From Anthropogastromicrobium sp963626545 (GTDB taxonomy: Bacteria; Bacillota; Clostridia; Lachnospirales; Lachnospiraceae): 64,000 bases of DNA. A program made the translations under genes and the position numbers. Where the stretch lies: assembly GCA_963626545.1 (NCBI GenBank), contig CAVFYJ010000001.1, positions 1 through 64,000 on the forward strand, given 5' to 3'. A model generated the notes under the pieces. It was not told the origin of the DNA. It saw nothing but the letters and a program-made list of their open reading frames with translations, and ran no database searches. Positions 1-8,882 of this stretch are shown piece by piece. Each line of letters begins with the position of its first letter. Within the stretch, counting starts at the first letter, position 1.

Positions 1-42
1 CCGGCATTCAAGGGAAACTTTGGATGCTCGGCCATTCTATGA

Positions 43-540
43 CCGAGTAGTTCACCACGTTATGGTGAACAGATTGGAATTATCGGAGGTCCACTTCAGT
101 CCGCTCCGGTGGGACAGCGAATGGTGGGCGTCGAAGAAGCTTATGCCAAAGCAGGTATTTCACTGAATCTGAAGCTTCGGCAGACTGGCAACTGGGAATT
201 TGACAGTGGCGTGCAGGCATGCAAAGAGATTCTTGCATCCGGTTATCCAGTCAAGGCGATCTATGCGATGAATGATTTGATGGCGCTCGGGGCGATCCGA
301 CAGATCAAAGAGAGCGGATTGCGTATTCCAGAGGATATTGGTGTGATTGGATTTGATGATTCGGAGTACGGATGGTTCTCCAATCCGGCGCTGACAACGA
401 TTCACGTACCGCTTGATGAGATCGGAAGAGAGTCAGCGGCAGCGTTGATTACAAAGATTGAGCATGGGACGTTGGAGAAAAAGAGAATTCTTTTGGAATG
501 TACATTAGTAGAAAGAGAGTCTTACAGGCGTAAGCGATGA
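43..540 (+). pseudogene. LacI-family regulator, C-terminal fragment
   Basis: The reading frame opens after a stop at 40-42 and encodes only the second half of a periplasmic-binding-protein-like sensor domain. Recognisable pieces are EQIGIIGGP near the start, AIYAMNDLMALGAI in the middle and DIGVIGFDDSEYG followed by NPALTTIHVP, all typical of LacI/GalR sugar-responsive repressors. The DNA-binding helix-turn-helix and about half of the ligand domain are missing, although more than 40 bases precede the first matching residues. The upstream frames do not continue the family, so this is a broken gene rather than one merely cut by the window edge. It probably once controlled the sugar transporter whose binding protein is also broken just downstream. 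Confidence 0.75.
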
Positions 541-1852
541 GAACGGTGGAAAGGCCGTTATGGATGAATGGCTTCTGGAAAATCTGAATGTGGCATTTGA
601 CTGGCAGTATATGACAGGTGATATGACCGAGCGTCTGAACCTGATGTTAGCGGATAACAGCTATCCGGCCGTTATCACCAACATGCCAGATGACATGGCT
701 GAGAAATTTATCGCACAGGGCAAGGCAGTTGATCTGACCGATTATCTGGATGATATGCCAAACCTGACAAGACGTATGGGCGATTACATCAACATGTTAA
801 AGGATGACGAGGGACATATCTACAAGCTGTCCACCCTCTGGGGCGAGAATCCGAACGTAGCAGGACTGGATTTCGGTGTTCGTTGGGATTATTATCAGGA
901 GCTTGGCGAGGAAAAGATGTATGAGACACCGCAGGAGTACATCGAAGTTATGAAGAAGATTCTTGAGAATCACCCGACAAACGACGCAGGTCAGACTACA
1001 TACGCATTCACCAGTGATAATCAGGGAAAGAGCTTCTTAAATGCAATGCTCGGCGCATATGGCTTTGTAAATGGCTATAAGTTAGATGAGGAGACCGGCG
1101 AGTTTACTCACTGGCTGAATACCGATGAGGGTCTTGAGATTGCAAAGCTTGTAAACCAGATGTATCGTGAAGGTCTGATTGATCCGGATTATCAGAGTGT
1201 TGATTATGAGACCTACATTTCTAAGCTGGCAAACGGACAGGTGCTTGGAAACTTTGGAACCTGGTGGTACGCATGGGTAGGCGGACATCAGACATGGGCT
1301 GTACAGGAAGGCGACGATTACGACAAGAATAAGAGATTTGCAAATGTTTCTGTTCATGGCGAGGGACTGACCATGGAAGATACCTCTCTTCTTACCTCCA
1401 ATTATGTTGGAAGCTACCGTATGATCATCACCGATAAGGCAACAGAAGAAGAGATTCAGGGAATCGTGAAGTATCTGAACTGGGAAGCATCTGAGCTTGG
1501 AAACTTCATCATGGGCTTTGGTGTTCCGTGTGAAGAGAACGTATGGAAGATCGACGATGACGGCACTTGGCTGTTTGATGATGAGATTATGGAGGGCCAG
1601 CATAAGTGCAACATTGCCTGCCGCGGTTATCTGGAGCCATCTTACTTTGGTTATGGAAACGATTACCGTGGAAACAGCACACATTATCTTTTGAGCTACA
1701 TGTCACAGATGGGTGGCTGCTCGGTGCTTCGCCATGCACTGTATTATGAGGCAGAGCCGTGGGAGATGCTTCGAATAATAATAAAACAAGAAAGAGACAG
1801 ACTTGCAGGCCTGCCTCTTTCTTGTTTTTCTATAAAATTCAAATGCGAATGA
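512..1852 (+). pseudogene. ABC sugar solute-binding protein, truncated at both ends
   Basis: The frame reads as an extracellular solute-binding protein of the LplA/family 1 type (for example YPAVITNMPDDMAEKF, LYYL-like hinge regions and the aromatic sugar-site stretch GNFGTWWYAWVGGH). It has no lipoprotein signal peptide: a stop at 509-511 precedes it and the family-like sequence starts abruptly at about 536. An internal ATG at 560 lacks a good ribosome site. At about 1775 the family-like sequence ends at EPWEML and runs into the pyrG terminator, giving a nonsense tail of about 25 residues. Both ends are therefore lost. Its place directly after a LacI fragment is what one expects of a collapsed sugar-uptake locus. 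A functional product is unlikely. Confidence 0.75.
1781..1835. terminator. Bidirectional terminator between the broken binding protein and pyrG
   Basis: A long stem pairs the AACAAGAAAGAG arm near 1786 with CTCTTTCTTGTT near 1818, around a short GC-rich loop. Runs of T follow on both strands, so it can end the minus-strand pyrG transcript and any plus-strand transcript. Confidence 0.8.
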
Positions 1853-1858
1853 ACCGAC

Positions 1859-3487
1859 TTAGTTTTCTTCAGCGTTTTCGTTCTTTTCCTGATACTCCAG
1901 TGCAGCACCGATGAAGCCCTTGAATAACGGATGCGGGCGGTTCGGTCTGGACTTTAACTCTGGATGAGCCTGCGTACCGATAAACCACGGATGATCCGGA
2001 AGCTCGATCATCTCAACGATGCGGCCATCCGGTGAGATACCGGAGAGAGTCATGCCGTGAGAAGTGAGAGCAGCGCGGTAATCGTTGTTGACCTCGTAGC
2101 GGTGACGATGACGCTCTGCGATCTTCTCAGTGCCGTAAAGTTCGTAAGCCTTTGTATCCTTTCCTAAGATACATGGATAGGAACCCAGACGTAACGTACC
2201 ACCCAGATCGGTGACACCATTCTGGTCTGGCATCAGATGGATAACCGGATGAGCGGTCTGCGGATCAAGCTCGATGCTGTGTGCATCGCGGATATCCAGT
2301 ACGTGGCGGGCGAACTCAACGATTGCCATCTGCATACCAAGGCACAGGCCGAGGAATGGAATCTTGTGCTCACGTGCGTAGCGAATGGAGGTAATCATAC
2401 CCTCGATACCACGATCGCCAAAACCACCAGGAACGATTACACCGGAAACATCCTTTAGGATCTCATCGACATTTTCAGGTGTTACCTGCTCGGAATCCAC
2501 CCACTTAATGTTGACATTTGCGTGGTGGGCAACGCCGCCGTGCTTAAGTGCCTCAACAACGCTGATATATGCGTCGTGAAGAGCGGTATACTTTCCAACA
2601 AGGGCAACGGTTACAGAGCTTGTCGGATTCTTCCATGCATTTACCATTGCCTTCCAGTCTTCCAGATCCGGCTCTGGGCTGTGCAAGTTCAGACATTCAC
2701 AGGCAACGTCGGCCAGATGTTCTTCTTCAAGCATTAGCGGAACCTCATACAAAACATCGCAGTTTAAGTTCTCTAAAACGTGGCTGACCGGAACGTTACA
2801 GAACAGACCGATCTTTGCCTTCATCTGATCGCCCATCGGGTAATCGGTACGGCACATGATGACATCTGGCTGAAGGCCCATTCCCTGAAGCTCCTTGACG
2901 CTTGCCTGAGTTGGCTTTGTCTTTAACTCCTGAGAAGCAGACAGATATGGAATCAGGGTAACGTGAATTAACATCGAATTGCCGCGGCCAATCTCATGCT
3001 GGAACTGACGGATGGACTCTAAGAATGGCTGGCTCTCGATATCGCCGACGGTGCCGCCGACCTCGATGATTGCAATTTCAGTTTTATCGGTTGTGAAATT
3101 GCGGTAGAAGCGATCCTTGATTTCATTTGTGATGTGAGGAATTACCTGTACGGTACCGCCGCCGTAATCGCCGCGGCGCTCGCGCTGCAGTACGCTCCAG
3201 TAAACTTTTCCAGTAGTAACATTGGAATTGCGAGTGAGGCTTTCATCAATAAAGCGCTCATAGTGGCCAAGATCCAGGTCGGTCTCTGCACCATCATCGG
3301 TGACGAAAACCTCTCCGTGCTGAACCGGGTTCATCGTTCCCGGGTCGATGTTGATATAAGGGTCAAACTTTTGCATGGTCACAGTGTAGCCGCGGGCCTT
3401 TAACAGACGGCCGAGTGATGCGGCAGTGATTCCTTTTCCAAGTCCGGATACGACGCCTCCGGTGACAAATACGTACTTAACAGGCAT
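1859..3487 (-). CDS. pyrG: CTP synthase (glutamine hydrolysing)
   Basis: Converts UTP to CTP using ATP and ammonia from glutamine; last step of de novo pyrimidine nucleotide synthesis, cytoplasmic. The 542-residue length is the family norm. The N-terminal synthase domain opens with KYVFVTGGVVSGLGKG (P-loop at residues 10-19) followed by the conserved QKFDPYINIDPGTMNP and HGEVFVTDDGAETDLDLGHY segments. The C-terminal class I glutamine amidotransferase domain carries GVIVPGGFGDRG and the nucleophile elbow FLGLCLGMQ near residue 380, and ends with the catalytic HPE. The start has a strong AGAGGAGGT site 5 bases upstream. It is a single-gene transcript pointing away from ftsH. Confidence 0.98.
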   Translation of the reverse strand: MPVKYVFVTGGVVSGLGKGITAASLGRLLKARGYTVTMQKFDPYINIDPGTMNPVQHGEVFVTDDGAETDLDLGHYERFIDESLTRNSNVTTGKVYWSVLQRERRGDYGGGTVQVIPHITNEIKDRFYRNFTTDKTEIAIIEVGGTVGDIESQPFLESIRQFQHEIGRGNSMLIHVTLIPYLSASQELKTKPTQASVKELQGMGLQPDVIMCRTDYPMGDQMKAKIGLFCNVPVSHVLENLNCDVLYEVPLMLEEEHLADVACECLNLHSPEPDLEDWKAMVNAWKNPTSSVTVALVGKYTALHDAYISVVEALKHGGVAHHANVNIKWVDSEQVTPENVDEILKDVSGVIVPGGFGDRGIEGMITSIRYAREHKIPFLGLCLGMQMAIVEFARHVLDIRDAHSIELDPQTAHPVIHLMPDQNGVTDLGGTLRLGSYPCILGKDTKAYELYGTEKIAERHRHRYEVNNDYRAALTSHGMTLSGISPDGRIVEMIELPDHPWFIGTQAHPELKSRPNRPHPLFKGFIGAALEYQEKNENAEEN

Positions 3488-3563
3488 AATTACCTCCTCT
3501 GAAGAAAAAATGAATGTGTCAACAATAAATAATGCATGGATAAACTATAACAAAAACGTACTT

Positions 3564-3592
3564 ATTATACAACCATTTTTTTTTCTGCGCCA
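3564..3592 (-). promoter_or_regulatory. Candidate pyrG promoter (-10 only)
   Basis: A perfect TATAAT lies on the minus strand at 3569-3564, about 75 bases upstream of the pyrG start. The -35 position (TGGCGC) is poor, so this is a weak call. Confidence 0.4.
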
Positions 3593-3614
3593 CTATTATT
3601 TCACAGAAATTTTC

Positions 3615-3643
3615 TTGCAATATTAGAGGTTCAATTATATAAT
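3615..3643 (+). promoter_or_regulatory. ftsH promoter
   Basis: TTGCAA at 3615-3620 and TATAAT at 3638-3643 are separated by exactly 17 bases, a near-consensus housekeeping sigma-factor promoter 67 bases upstream of the ftsH start. Confidence 0.8.
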
Positions 3644-3710
3644 AGTTACAGTTTACTTACCATACACACATGTGTAGGTGGTACTGAAAATTAGGAAAGG
3701 TGAGGAACGA

Positions 3711-5705
3711 ATGGACGACAGGGAAAGAAAACCTGATAACAGGAATAACAAAAACGGTAAGAAGAATAAGAAACCAAACTTTCAGCTGTATGTGATATTA
3801 GCCATTGTGGCGGCTGTTACGATCGCACTGATAACCGGACTGGATTCTCTGGTCAAGAGCAGTACGACAAAAAAGGTGACGTACGATGAATTTGTAGCAG
3901 CAGTGGAAGAAGGAACGGTGGATAGTGTAAAAATCTCAAGCTCACGAGTGACCTTTACGCTCAAGAATGATCTTCGGATGACGTATTACACACCGTATCT
4001 TCCGGATTCCAACCTGCTTCCGATGTTAAACGAGGCTGGTGTGGAGTATACGGGTACGGAGGATAGCTCCAGTTCGGCAATCATTGAATTTATTTTAATG
4101 TATATTTTGCCATTTGCACTGATCTGGATTCTGATGGGCTTTTTGATGAGACGCATCGGGGGCGGTTCCGGTGGCATGATGGGCATTGGAAAGGCAAACA
4201 CGGCGACAAACATGAGCCGTGCGACTGGTGTGACATTTGCCGATGTGGCAGGTGAGGATGAGGCAAAAGAATCACTGACCGAGATCGTTGACTTTTTACA
4301 CAATCCTCAAAAATACGTGCAGATCGGTGCGAAGTTGCCGAAGGGTGCACTTCTTGTAGGCCCGCCAGGAACAGGTAAGACGCTTCTTGCAAGAGCCGTT
4401 GCAGGCGAGGCAAAGGTACCGTTTTTCTCACTGTCTGGTTCTGATTTCGTAGAGATGTTTGTCGGTGTCGGTGCATCGAGAGTGCGTGATCTGTTCAAGA
4501 CTGCTCAGCAGAATGCACCTTGTATCATTTTCATTGATGAGATTGATGCAATTGGTAAGACAAGAGATACCCGCTACGGCGGAAATGATGAGCGTGAGCA
4601 GACCTTAAATCAGCTGCTCTCCGAGATGGATGGCTTTGATGCCTCCAAGGGTGTGCTTGTCATGGCAGCAACAAACCGTCCAGAGATTTTGGACAAGGCG
4701 CTGCTTCGTCCAGGCCGTTTTGACCGCCGTGTCATCGTAGATAAGCCAGATCTGAAAGGACGTATTGCAATCTTGAAGGTTCACGCAAAGGATGTGCGCA
4801 TGGATGATTCGGTTGACTTAGAGGCTATTGCACTTGCCACCAGCGGCGCAGTTGGTTCCGATTTAGCAAATATGATCAACGAGGCGGCGATCACCGCAGT
4901 CAAGAGAGGCAGCCAGGTCGTTTCCCAGAAGGATCTTCTTGAGGCAGTCGAGGTCGTTCTTGTTGGTAAGGAGAAGAAGGATCGCGTCATGAACCAGAAG
5001 GAAAGACGCATTGTCTCTTATCATGAGGTTGGTCATGCACTGATTGGTGCACTTCAGAAGGACTCCGAGCCGGTTCAAAAGATTACGATTGTTCCGAGAA
5101 CCATGGGTGCGCTCGGCTACGTTATGCAGACCCCGGCCGAGGAGAAGTTCTTAAACTCCAAGGAAGAGATCATGAATATGGTTGTCATGGCACTCGGCGG
5201 ACGTGCCGCAGAGGAGCTTGTATTTAACAGCGTGACGACTGGTGCAGCAAACGATATCGAGCAGGCAACTGCTTATGTCAGAAACATGATCACGATGTAC
5301 GGTATGTCCGATGAGTTTGGTTTGATGGCACTTGAAACCGTCGAGAATCAGTACTTAGACGGCCGAAAGGTCTTAAATTGTGCCGATGCTACCGCAGCTC
5401 AGATTGATCAGGTTGTAAAGGAAACGCTCAAGAAATGCTACGAGCAGGCAAAGCAGATGCTTTCCGAGAATCGAGAGGTCATGGATCATCTGGCAGAATT
5501 CTTGATCAAGGAAGAGACGATTACCGGAAAAGAATTCATGGAAATCTTCCACAAATATCGCCTCGAGCAGATGGAGCACCAGGTTGGGATGGATACCGCA
5601 TCAGTAACAGATTCACAGGAAAATGAAGTAGTTGCACAGGAAGTTTCAAACGAAACAACTGGTAACAGCCCGATTGCAGATGCATCCGACAGCACAAACG
5701 AATAA
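3711..5705 (+). CDS. ftsH: ATP-dependent zinc metalloprotease FtsH
   Basis: Membrane-anchored AAA+ protease that extracts and degrades misassembled membrane proteins and selected cytosolic regulators. I start it at ATG 3711, which has AAAGGTGAGG at the right distance; a GTG at 3678 is in frame but has no ribosome site. The product is 664 residues: a basic, Asn/Lys-rich cytoplasmic start, membrane helix about 26-45, an external domain, a second helix about 122-146, then the AAA module with Walker A GPPGTGKT (about 217), Walker B IIFIDEID and the arginine-finger region RPGRFDRR, and the zinc protease site HEVGH (about 438-442). The C-terminal tail is polar and low in complexity. It is monocistronic, with a terminator just downstream. 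Confidence 0.97.
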   Translation: MDDRERKPDNRNNKNGKKNKKPNFQLYVILAIVAAVTIALITGLDSLVKSSTTKKVTYDEFVAAVEEGTVDSVKISSSRVTFTLKNDLRMTYYTPYLPDSNLLPMLNEAGVEYTGTEDSSSSAIIEFILMYILPFALIWILMGFLMRRIGGGSGGMMGIGKANTATNMSRATGVTFADVAGEDEAKESLTEIVDFLHNPQKYVQIGAKLPKGALLVGPPGTGKTLLARAVAGEAKVPFFSLSGSDFVEMFVGVGASRVRDLFKTAQQNAPCIIFIDEIDAIGKTRDTRYGGNDEREQTLNQLLSEMDGFDASKGVLVMAATNRPEILDKALLRPGRFDRRVIVDKPDLKGRIAILKVHAKDVRMDDSVDLEAIALATSGAVGSDLANMINEAAITAVKRGSQVVSQKDLLEAVEVVLVGKEKKDRVMNQKERRIVSYHEVGHALIGALQKDSEPVQKITIVPRTMGALGYVMQTPAEEKFLNSKEEIMNMVVMALGGRAAEELVFNSVTTGAANDIEQATAYVRNMITMYGMSDEFGLMALETVENQYLDGRKVLNCADATAAQIDQVVKETLKKCYEQAKQMLSENREVMDHLAEFLIKEETITGKEFMEIFHKYRLEQMEHQVGMDTASVTDSQENEVVAQEVSNETTGNSPIADASDSTNE

Positions 5706-5778
5706 AAAATAAAGCTAATAGAAAATAAACCAAAAAAATAAAACCAATAGAAAACAATTCTAGTTTTTGTCTAGGAAA

Positions 5779-5843
5779 CGTCCATTTATAAAGAAGCACA
5801 ATTTGATGTTGATTCTGCTTTGCTTATGAATGGGCGTTTTTTA
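5779..5843 (+). terminator. ftsH terminator abutting the uvrC ribosome site
   Basis: CGTCCATTTATAA at 5779-5791 pairs with TTATGAATGGGCG at 5824-5836 (two G-T wobbles), followed by six T residues. The AAGGAG ribosome site of uvrC begins right after the T-tract. Confidence 0.75.
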
Positions 5844-5853
5844 AGGAGTGCGT

Positions 5854-7818
5854 ATGAACCAAGACAATATGAATGAAATCAATCAAAATGAAAACGCTAG
5901 AAACGCGGACAGTATGGATCAAGACGATTTCCTTGCTCGAAAAGAGCAGATTTTAAATCACAACTCTGCGAAGAATTTCAAAGAATTCAATATTGAAAAC
6001 GAACTAAAAAAGCTTCCTGCAAAGCCAGGTGTCTATCTGATGCATGATGCGTCAGATGAGATCATCTATGTGGGAAAGGCAATCAAGCTTTGCAACCGGG
6101 TACGCCAGTATTTTCAGCGCAGCAAGAAGCCATCCGCCAAGATCGAGCAGATGGTTTCACACGTCGCCTATTTTGAATATATTGTGACAGACTCCGAGAT
6201 GGAGGCACTGATTCTTGAGTGCAACCTGATCAAAAAGCATCGTCCACGCTACAACACAATGCTGATGGATGACAAGGCATACCCCTATATTCGCATTACG
6301 GTGGATGAGGATTTTCCAAGAGTCATGCTGGCACACAAGCAGGTGCGTGACAAGAGCCGCTATTTTGGTCCATATCCGAGCGGATTAGCCGTAAAGGACA
6401 CCCTTGAGCTCGTGCATAAGCTTTTTGGCATTCGCACCTGCAACCGTGTATTGCCGCGCGATCAGGGCAAGGAGAGACCATGTTTAAATTATCACATCAG
6501 TCAGTGTATGGGGCCGTGTCAGGGCTATGTCACAAAGGAAGAATATAATAAGCAGATTGACCGCGTAATTTCATTACTGAATGGAAATTATGTGCAGCTG
6601 CGAAAAGAACTTGAGGAAAAAATGAAGGCTGCAGCAGCCGAGCTGGAATTTGAGACGGCAGCAAAATACCGCGATCTGGCAGAGGGCATCACAAAGATTG
6701 CCCAGCAGCAAAAGATTACTGACAGCAGTTCTTTAAACGACCGTGATGTGATTGCAAGTGCAATCGAAGGAACTGATGCTGTCGTGCAGGTTTTCTTTGT
6801 CCGCGAGGGCAAGCTGATCGGGCGCGATCACTATCACGTCAGCGTGGCAGGCGGCGATACCGAGGCAGATGTCTTGAGCAGCTTTATCAAGCAATACTAT
6901 GCCGGAACACCATTTCTTCCGGGCGAGATCTATATCCCATGCGAGCTTGAAGACATGGAAATCATAAGCAGTTGGCTCAGCAAAAAGCGCGGCAAAAAAG
7001 TAGAACTTCTCGTGCCAAAGCGCGGCCGCAAAGAGAAAATGCTAGAGCTTGCAGCACAGAATGCAAAGATTGTGCTGCGTCAGGATAAGGACCGCATCAA
7101 GCGTGAAGAGGAGCGCACAACAGGCGCACTCAAGGAAATCGAAGGATGGCTGAATTTGCCGCATATTTATCGCATGGAAGCATATGATATTTCCAACACG
7201 AGCGGCATGGAGTCCGTCGGTTCGATGGTGGTCTTCGAGGGCGGCAAGCCCAAGCGAAACGATTACCGTAAATTTAAGATTCGCACGGTGCAGGGACCAA
7301 ACGATTATGCATCCATGTACGAGGTGCTGACAAGGCGCTTCGAGCGCGCAATTAAAAATAGTGAGGGTTTCTCCCGCCTGCCAGACGTCATCATGATGGA
7401 TGGTGGCCGAGGCCAGGTCAATATGGCGCTCGAAGTACTCAATAAGCTGGGACTCTCCATTCCCGTTTGTGGTATGGTAAAAGACGATCACCATCGCACA
7501 AGAGGCCTGTATTACAACAACGTAGAGCTGCCAATAGACACGCACTCCGAGGGCTTTCATCTGATCACGCGTGTGCAGGACGAGGCACATCGCTTCGCCA
7601 TCGAGTATCACAAGAGCTTGCGAGGCAAAAAAGAGATTCACTCCATCCTCGATGACATTCCGGGTATCGGCCCAAAACGCCGCCTTGCGTTAATGCGCCA
7701 GTTTGGCGACATCTATGCGATTCGTGAGGCCACCGTTGCACAGTTAGCCGATGTCGAGGGCATGAACGAGCGCGCTGCTGAGGCGGTGTACGAGTTTTTC
7801 CGCAGTTCACGAGAGTAA
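5854..7818 (+). CDS. uvrC: Excinuclease ABC subunit C
   Basis: Makes both incisions flanking a DNA lesion in nucleotide excision repair, acting with UvrA and UvrB. The 654-residue product has the GIY-YIG nuclease near residues 60-80 (PGVYLMH, IIYVGKA), the UVR UvrB-binding motif (ELEFETAAKYRDLAEGI), the RNase H-like second nuclease domain (YDISNTSGMESVGSMVVF, MMDGGRGQV) and C-terminal helix-hairpin-helix repeats (IPGIGPKRRLALM). ATG 5854 is preferred over an in-frame GTG at 5848, which overlaps the AAGGAG site. About 45 extra residues rich in Asn, Asp and Glu precede the nuclease domain and are not part of the core family. The gene starts only about 11 bases after a strong terminator, so its expression may depend on read-through. 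Confidence 0.97.
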   Translation: MNQDNMNEINQNENARNADSMDQDDFLARKEQILNHNSAKNFKEFNIENELKKLPAKPGVYLMHDASDEIIYVGKAIKLCNRVRQYFQRSKKPSAKIEQMVSHVAYFEYIVTDSEMEALILECNLIKKHRPRYNTMLMDDKAYPYIRITVDEDFPRVMLAHKQVRDKSRYFGPYPSGLAVKDTLELVHKLFGIRTCNRVLPRDQGKERPCLNYHISQCMGPCQGYVTKEEYNKQIDRVISLLNGNYVQLRKELEEKMKAAAAELEFETAAKYRDLAEGITKIAQQQKITDSSSLNDRDVIASAIEGTDAVVQVFFVREGKLIGRDHYHVSVAGGDTEADVLSSFIKQYYAGTPFLPGEIYIPCELEDMEIISSWLSKKRGKKVELLVPKRGRKEKMLELAAQNAKIVLRQDKDRIKREEERTTGALKEIEGWLNLPHIYRMEAYDISNTSGMESVGSMVVFEGGKPKRNDYRKFKIRTVQGPNDYASMYEVLTRRFERAIKNSEGFSRLPDVIMMDGGRGQVNMALEVLNKLGLSIPVCGMVKDDHHRTRGLYYNNVELPIDTHSEGFHLITRVQDEAHRFAIEYHKSLRGKKEIHSILDDIPGIGPKRRLALMRQFGDIYAIREATVAQLADVEGMNERAAEAVYEFFRSSRE

Positions 7819-7826
7819 AACTAAAT

Positions 7827-7860
7827 GGCGGTGAGACGGATTGCCGACAACATTTTTTTT
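7827..7860 (+). repeat. GCGGTGAG-family element, copy 1 (short), ending in a T-tract
   Basis: GGCGGTGAGACGG at 7827-7839 followed by GCCGACAACA matches the arms of the longer element at 36288-36421. Eight T residues follow at 7853-7860, so this copy may double as the uvrC terminator (GGC/GCC stem). Confidence 0.5.
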
Positions 7861-7867
7861 CTGGGAG

Positions 7868-7896
7868 TTTACAAACCCGGCGTCAGTTGATACAAT
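7868..7896 (+). promoter_or_regulatory. hprK operon promoter
   Basis: TTTACA at 7868-7873 and TACAAT at 7891-7896 are spaced by 17 bases, about 54 bases upstream of the hprK start. It would drive hprK-murB-rapZ-whiA-crh. Confidence 0.7.
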
Positions 7897-7949
7897 AAAG
7901 GCAGAAAAAAGCAATCCCAAAAAACGAAATCAAAAAAGGAGAAAAATCT

Positions 7950-8882
7950 ATGAGCGGAGTTACGATTTCAGCACTGATTAAGAAAATGAATCTGGAGCTT
8001 TTGACAAGAGAGATCAACACCGATAAAATTAAGCTGTATCACCCGGATGTCAACCGTCCGGCATTACAGCTTGCGGGTTACTACGAGCATTTTGATCGCG
8101 AGCGTGTACAGTTAATTGGTGTGGTTGAGTACACCTACATGCAGCGCATGACCGAGGAGCAGCGCATGGAAACCTACGAAAAATTGCTTTCAAGTGAGAT
8201 TCCGTGCATCATCTTTTCCACCAACAACCGTCCGGGTGAGACCTTCTTAAAGATCGCCAGCAAGTATAAGGTTCCGGTAATGCTGTCCGAGAAGAAAACC
8301 TCTCCTCTGATGGCAGAGATCATTCGTTGGCTGAATGTTGAGCTGGCACCGACGATCTCCATCCACGGCGTACTTGTTGATGTATATGGCGAGGGTGTGT
8401 TAATCACAGGTGAGAGTGGTATCGGAAAGAGTGAGGCTGCGCTGGAGCTGATCAAGAGAGGTCATCGTCTGGTATCCGATGATGTTGTCGAGATTCGCAA
8501 GGTAAGTGACGAGACGTTAGTCGGAAGCGCGCCGGATATCACAAGACATTTTATTGAGCTTCGAGGTATCGGAATTATTGATGTTAAGACCTTGTTTGGT
8601 GTCGAGGCGGTTAAGAATACACAGGCAATTGACATGGTAATCAATCTGGAAGATTGGGATAAGGATAAGGAGTACGACCGTCTGGGTCTGGAGGATCATT
8701 ATACGGAATTCCTCGGAAATAAGATCGTCTGCCACAACATTCCGATTCGTCCAGGCAGAAACCTTGCGATTATCGTAGAATCAGCGGCTGTCAACTACCG
8801 TCAGAAGAAGATGGGCTACAACGCAGCCAGAGAGCTGTACAACCGTGTACAGCAAAATCTTGCTAGGAGAGATGACGATTAA
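7950..8882 (+). CDS. hprK: HPr kinase/phosphorylase
   Basis: Bifunctional sensor enzyme that phosphorylates HPr and Crh on Ser46 with ATP or pyrophosphate and removes the phosphate again; the main switch of carbon catabolite repression in Firmicutes. The 310-residue protein has the N-terminal regulatory domain, the P-loop GESGIGKS at about 154-161, the following GHRLVSDDVVEI acidic segment, and the HprK signature ELRGIGIIDV. The ribosome site is AAAAAGGAG. The stop TAA overlaps the murB ATG by one base, so translation is coupled. A likely substrate, the Crh-like protein with Ser46, is encoded four genes downstream in the same operon. Confidence 0.97.
   Translation: MSGVTISALIKKMNLELLTREINTDKIKLYHPDVNRPALQLAGYYEHFDRERVQLIGVVEYTYMQRMTEEQRMETYEKLLSSEIPCIIFSTNNRPGETFLKIASKYKVPVMLSEKKTSPLMAEIIRWLNVELAPTISIHGVLVDVYGEGVLITGESGIGKSEAALELIKRGHRLVSDDVVEIRKVSDETLVGSAPDITRHFIELRGIGIIDVKTLFGVEAVKNTQAIDMVINLEDWDKDKEYDRLGLEDHYTEFLGNKIVCHNIPIRPGRNLAIIVESAAVNYRQKKMGYNAARELYNRVQQNLARRDDD

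Noticed and set aside
1082..1684. 200-codon minus-strand frame over the solute-binding fragment
   Set aside because: The plus-strand frame clearly encodes binding-protein sequence, although broken; the other is a shadow.
3500..3520. TTGACA-like hexamer in the pyrG leader as a promoter -35
   Set aside because: The matching -10 would fall on the ribosome site, leaving no room for a transcript start before the ATG.
7042..7641. Long minus-strand frame (199 codons) opposite uvrC
   Set aside because: It is antisense to a highly conserved gene, has no ribosome site, and its Cys/His/Ile-rich composition is that of a shadow frame.
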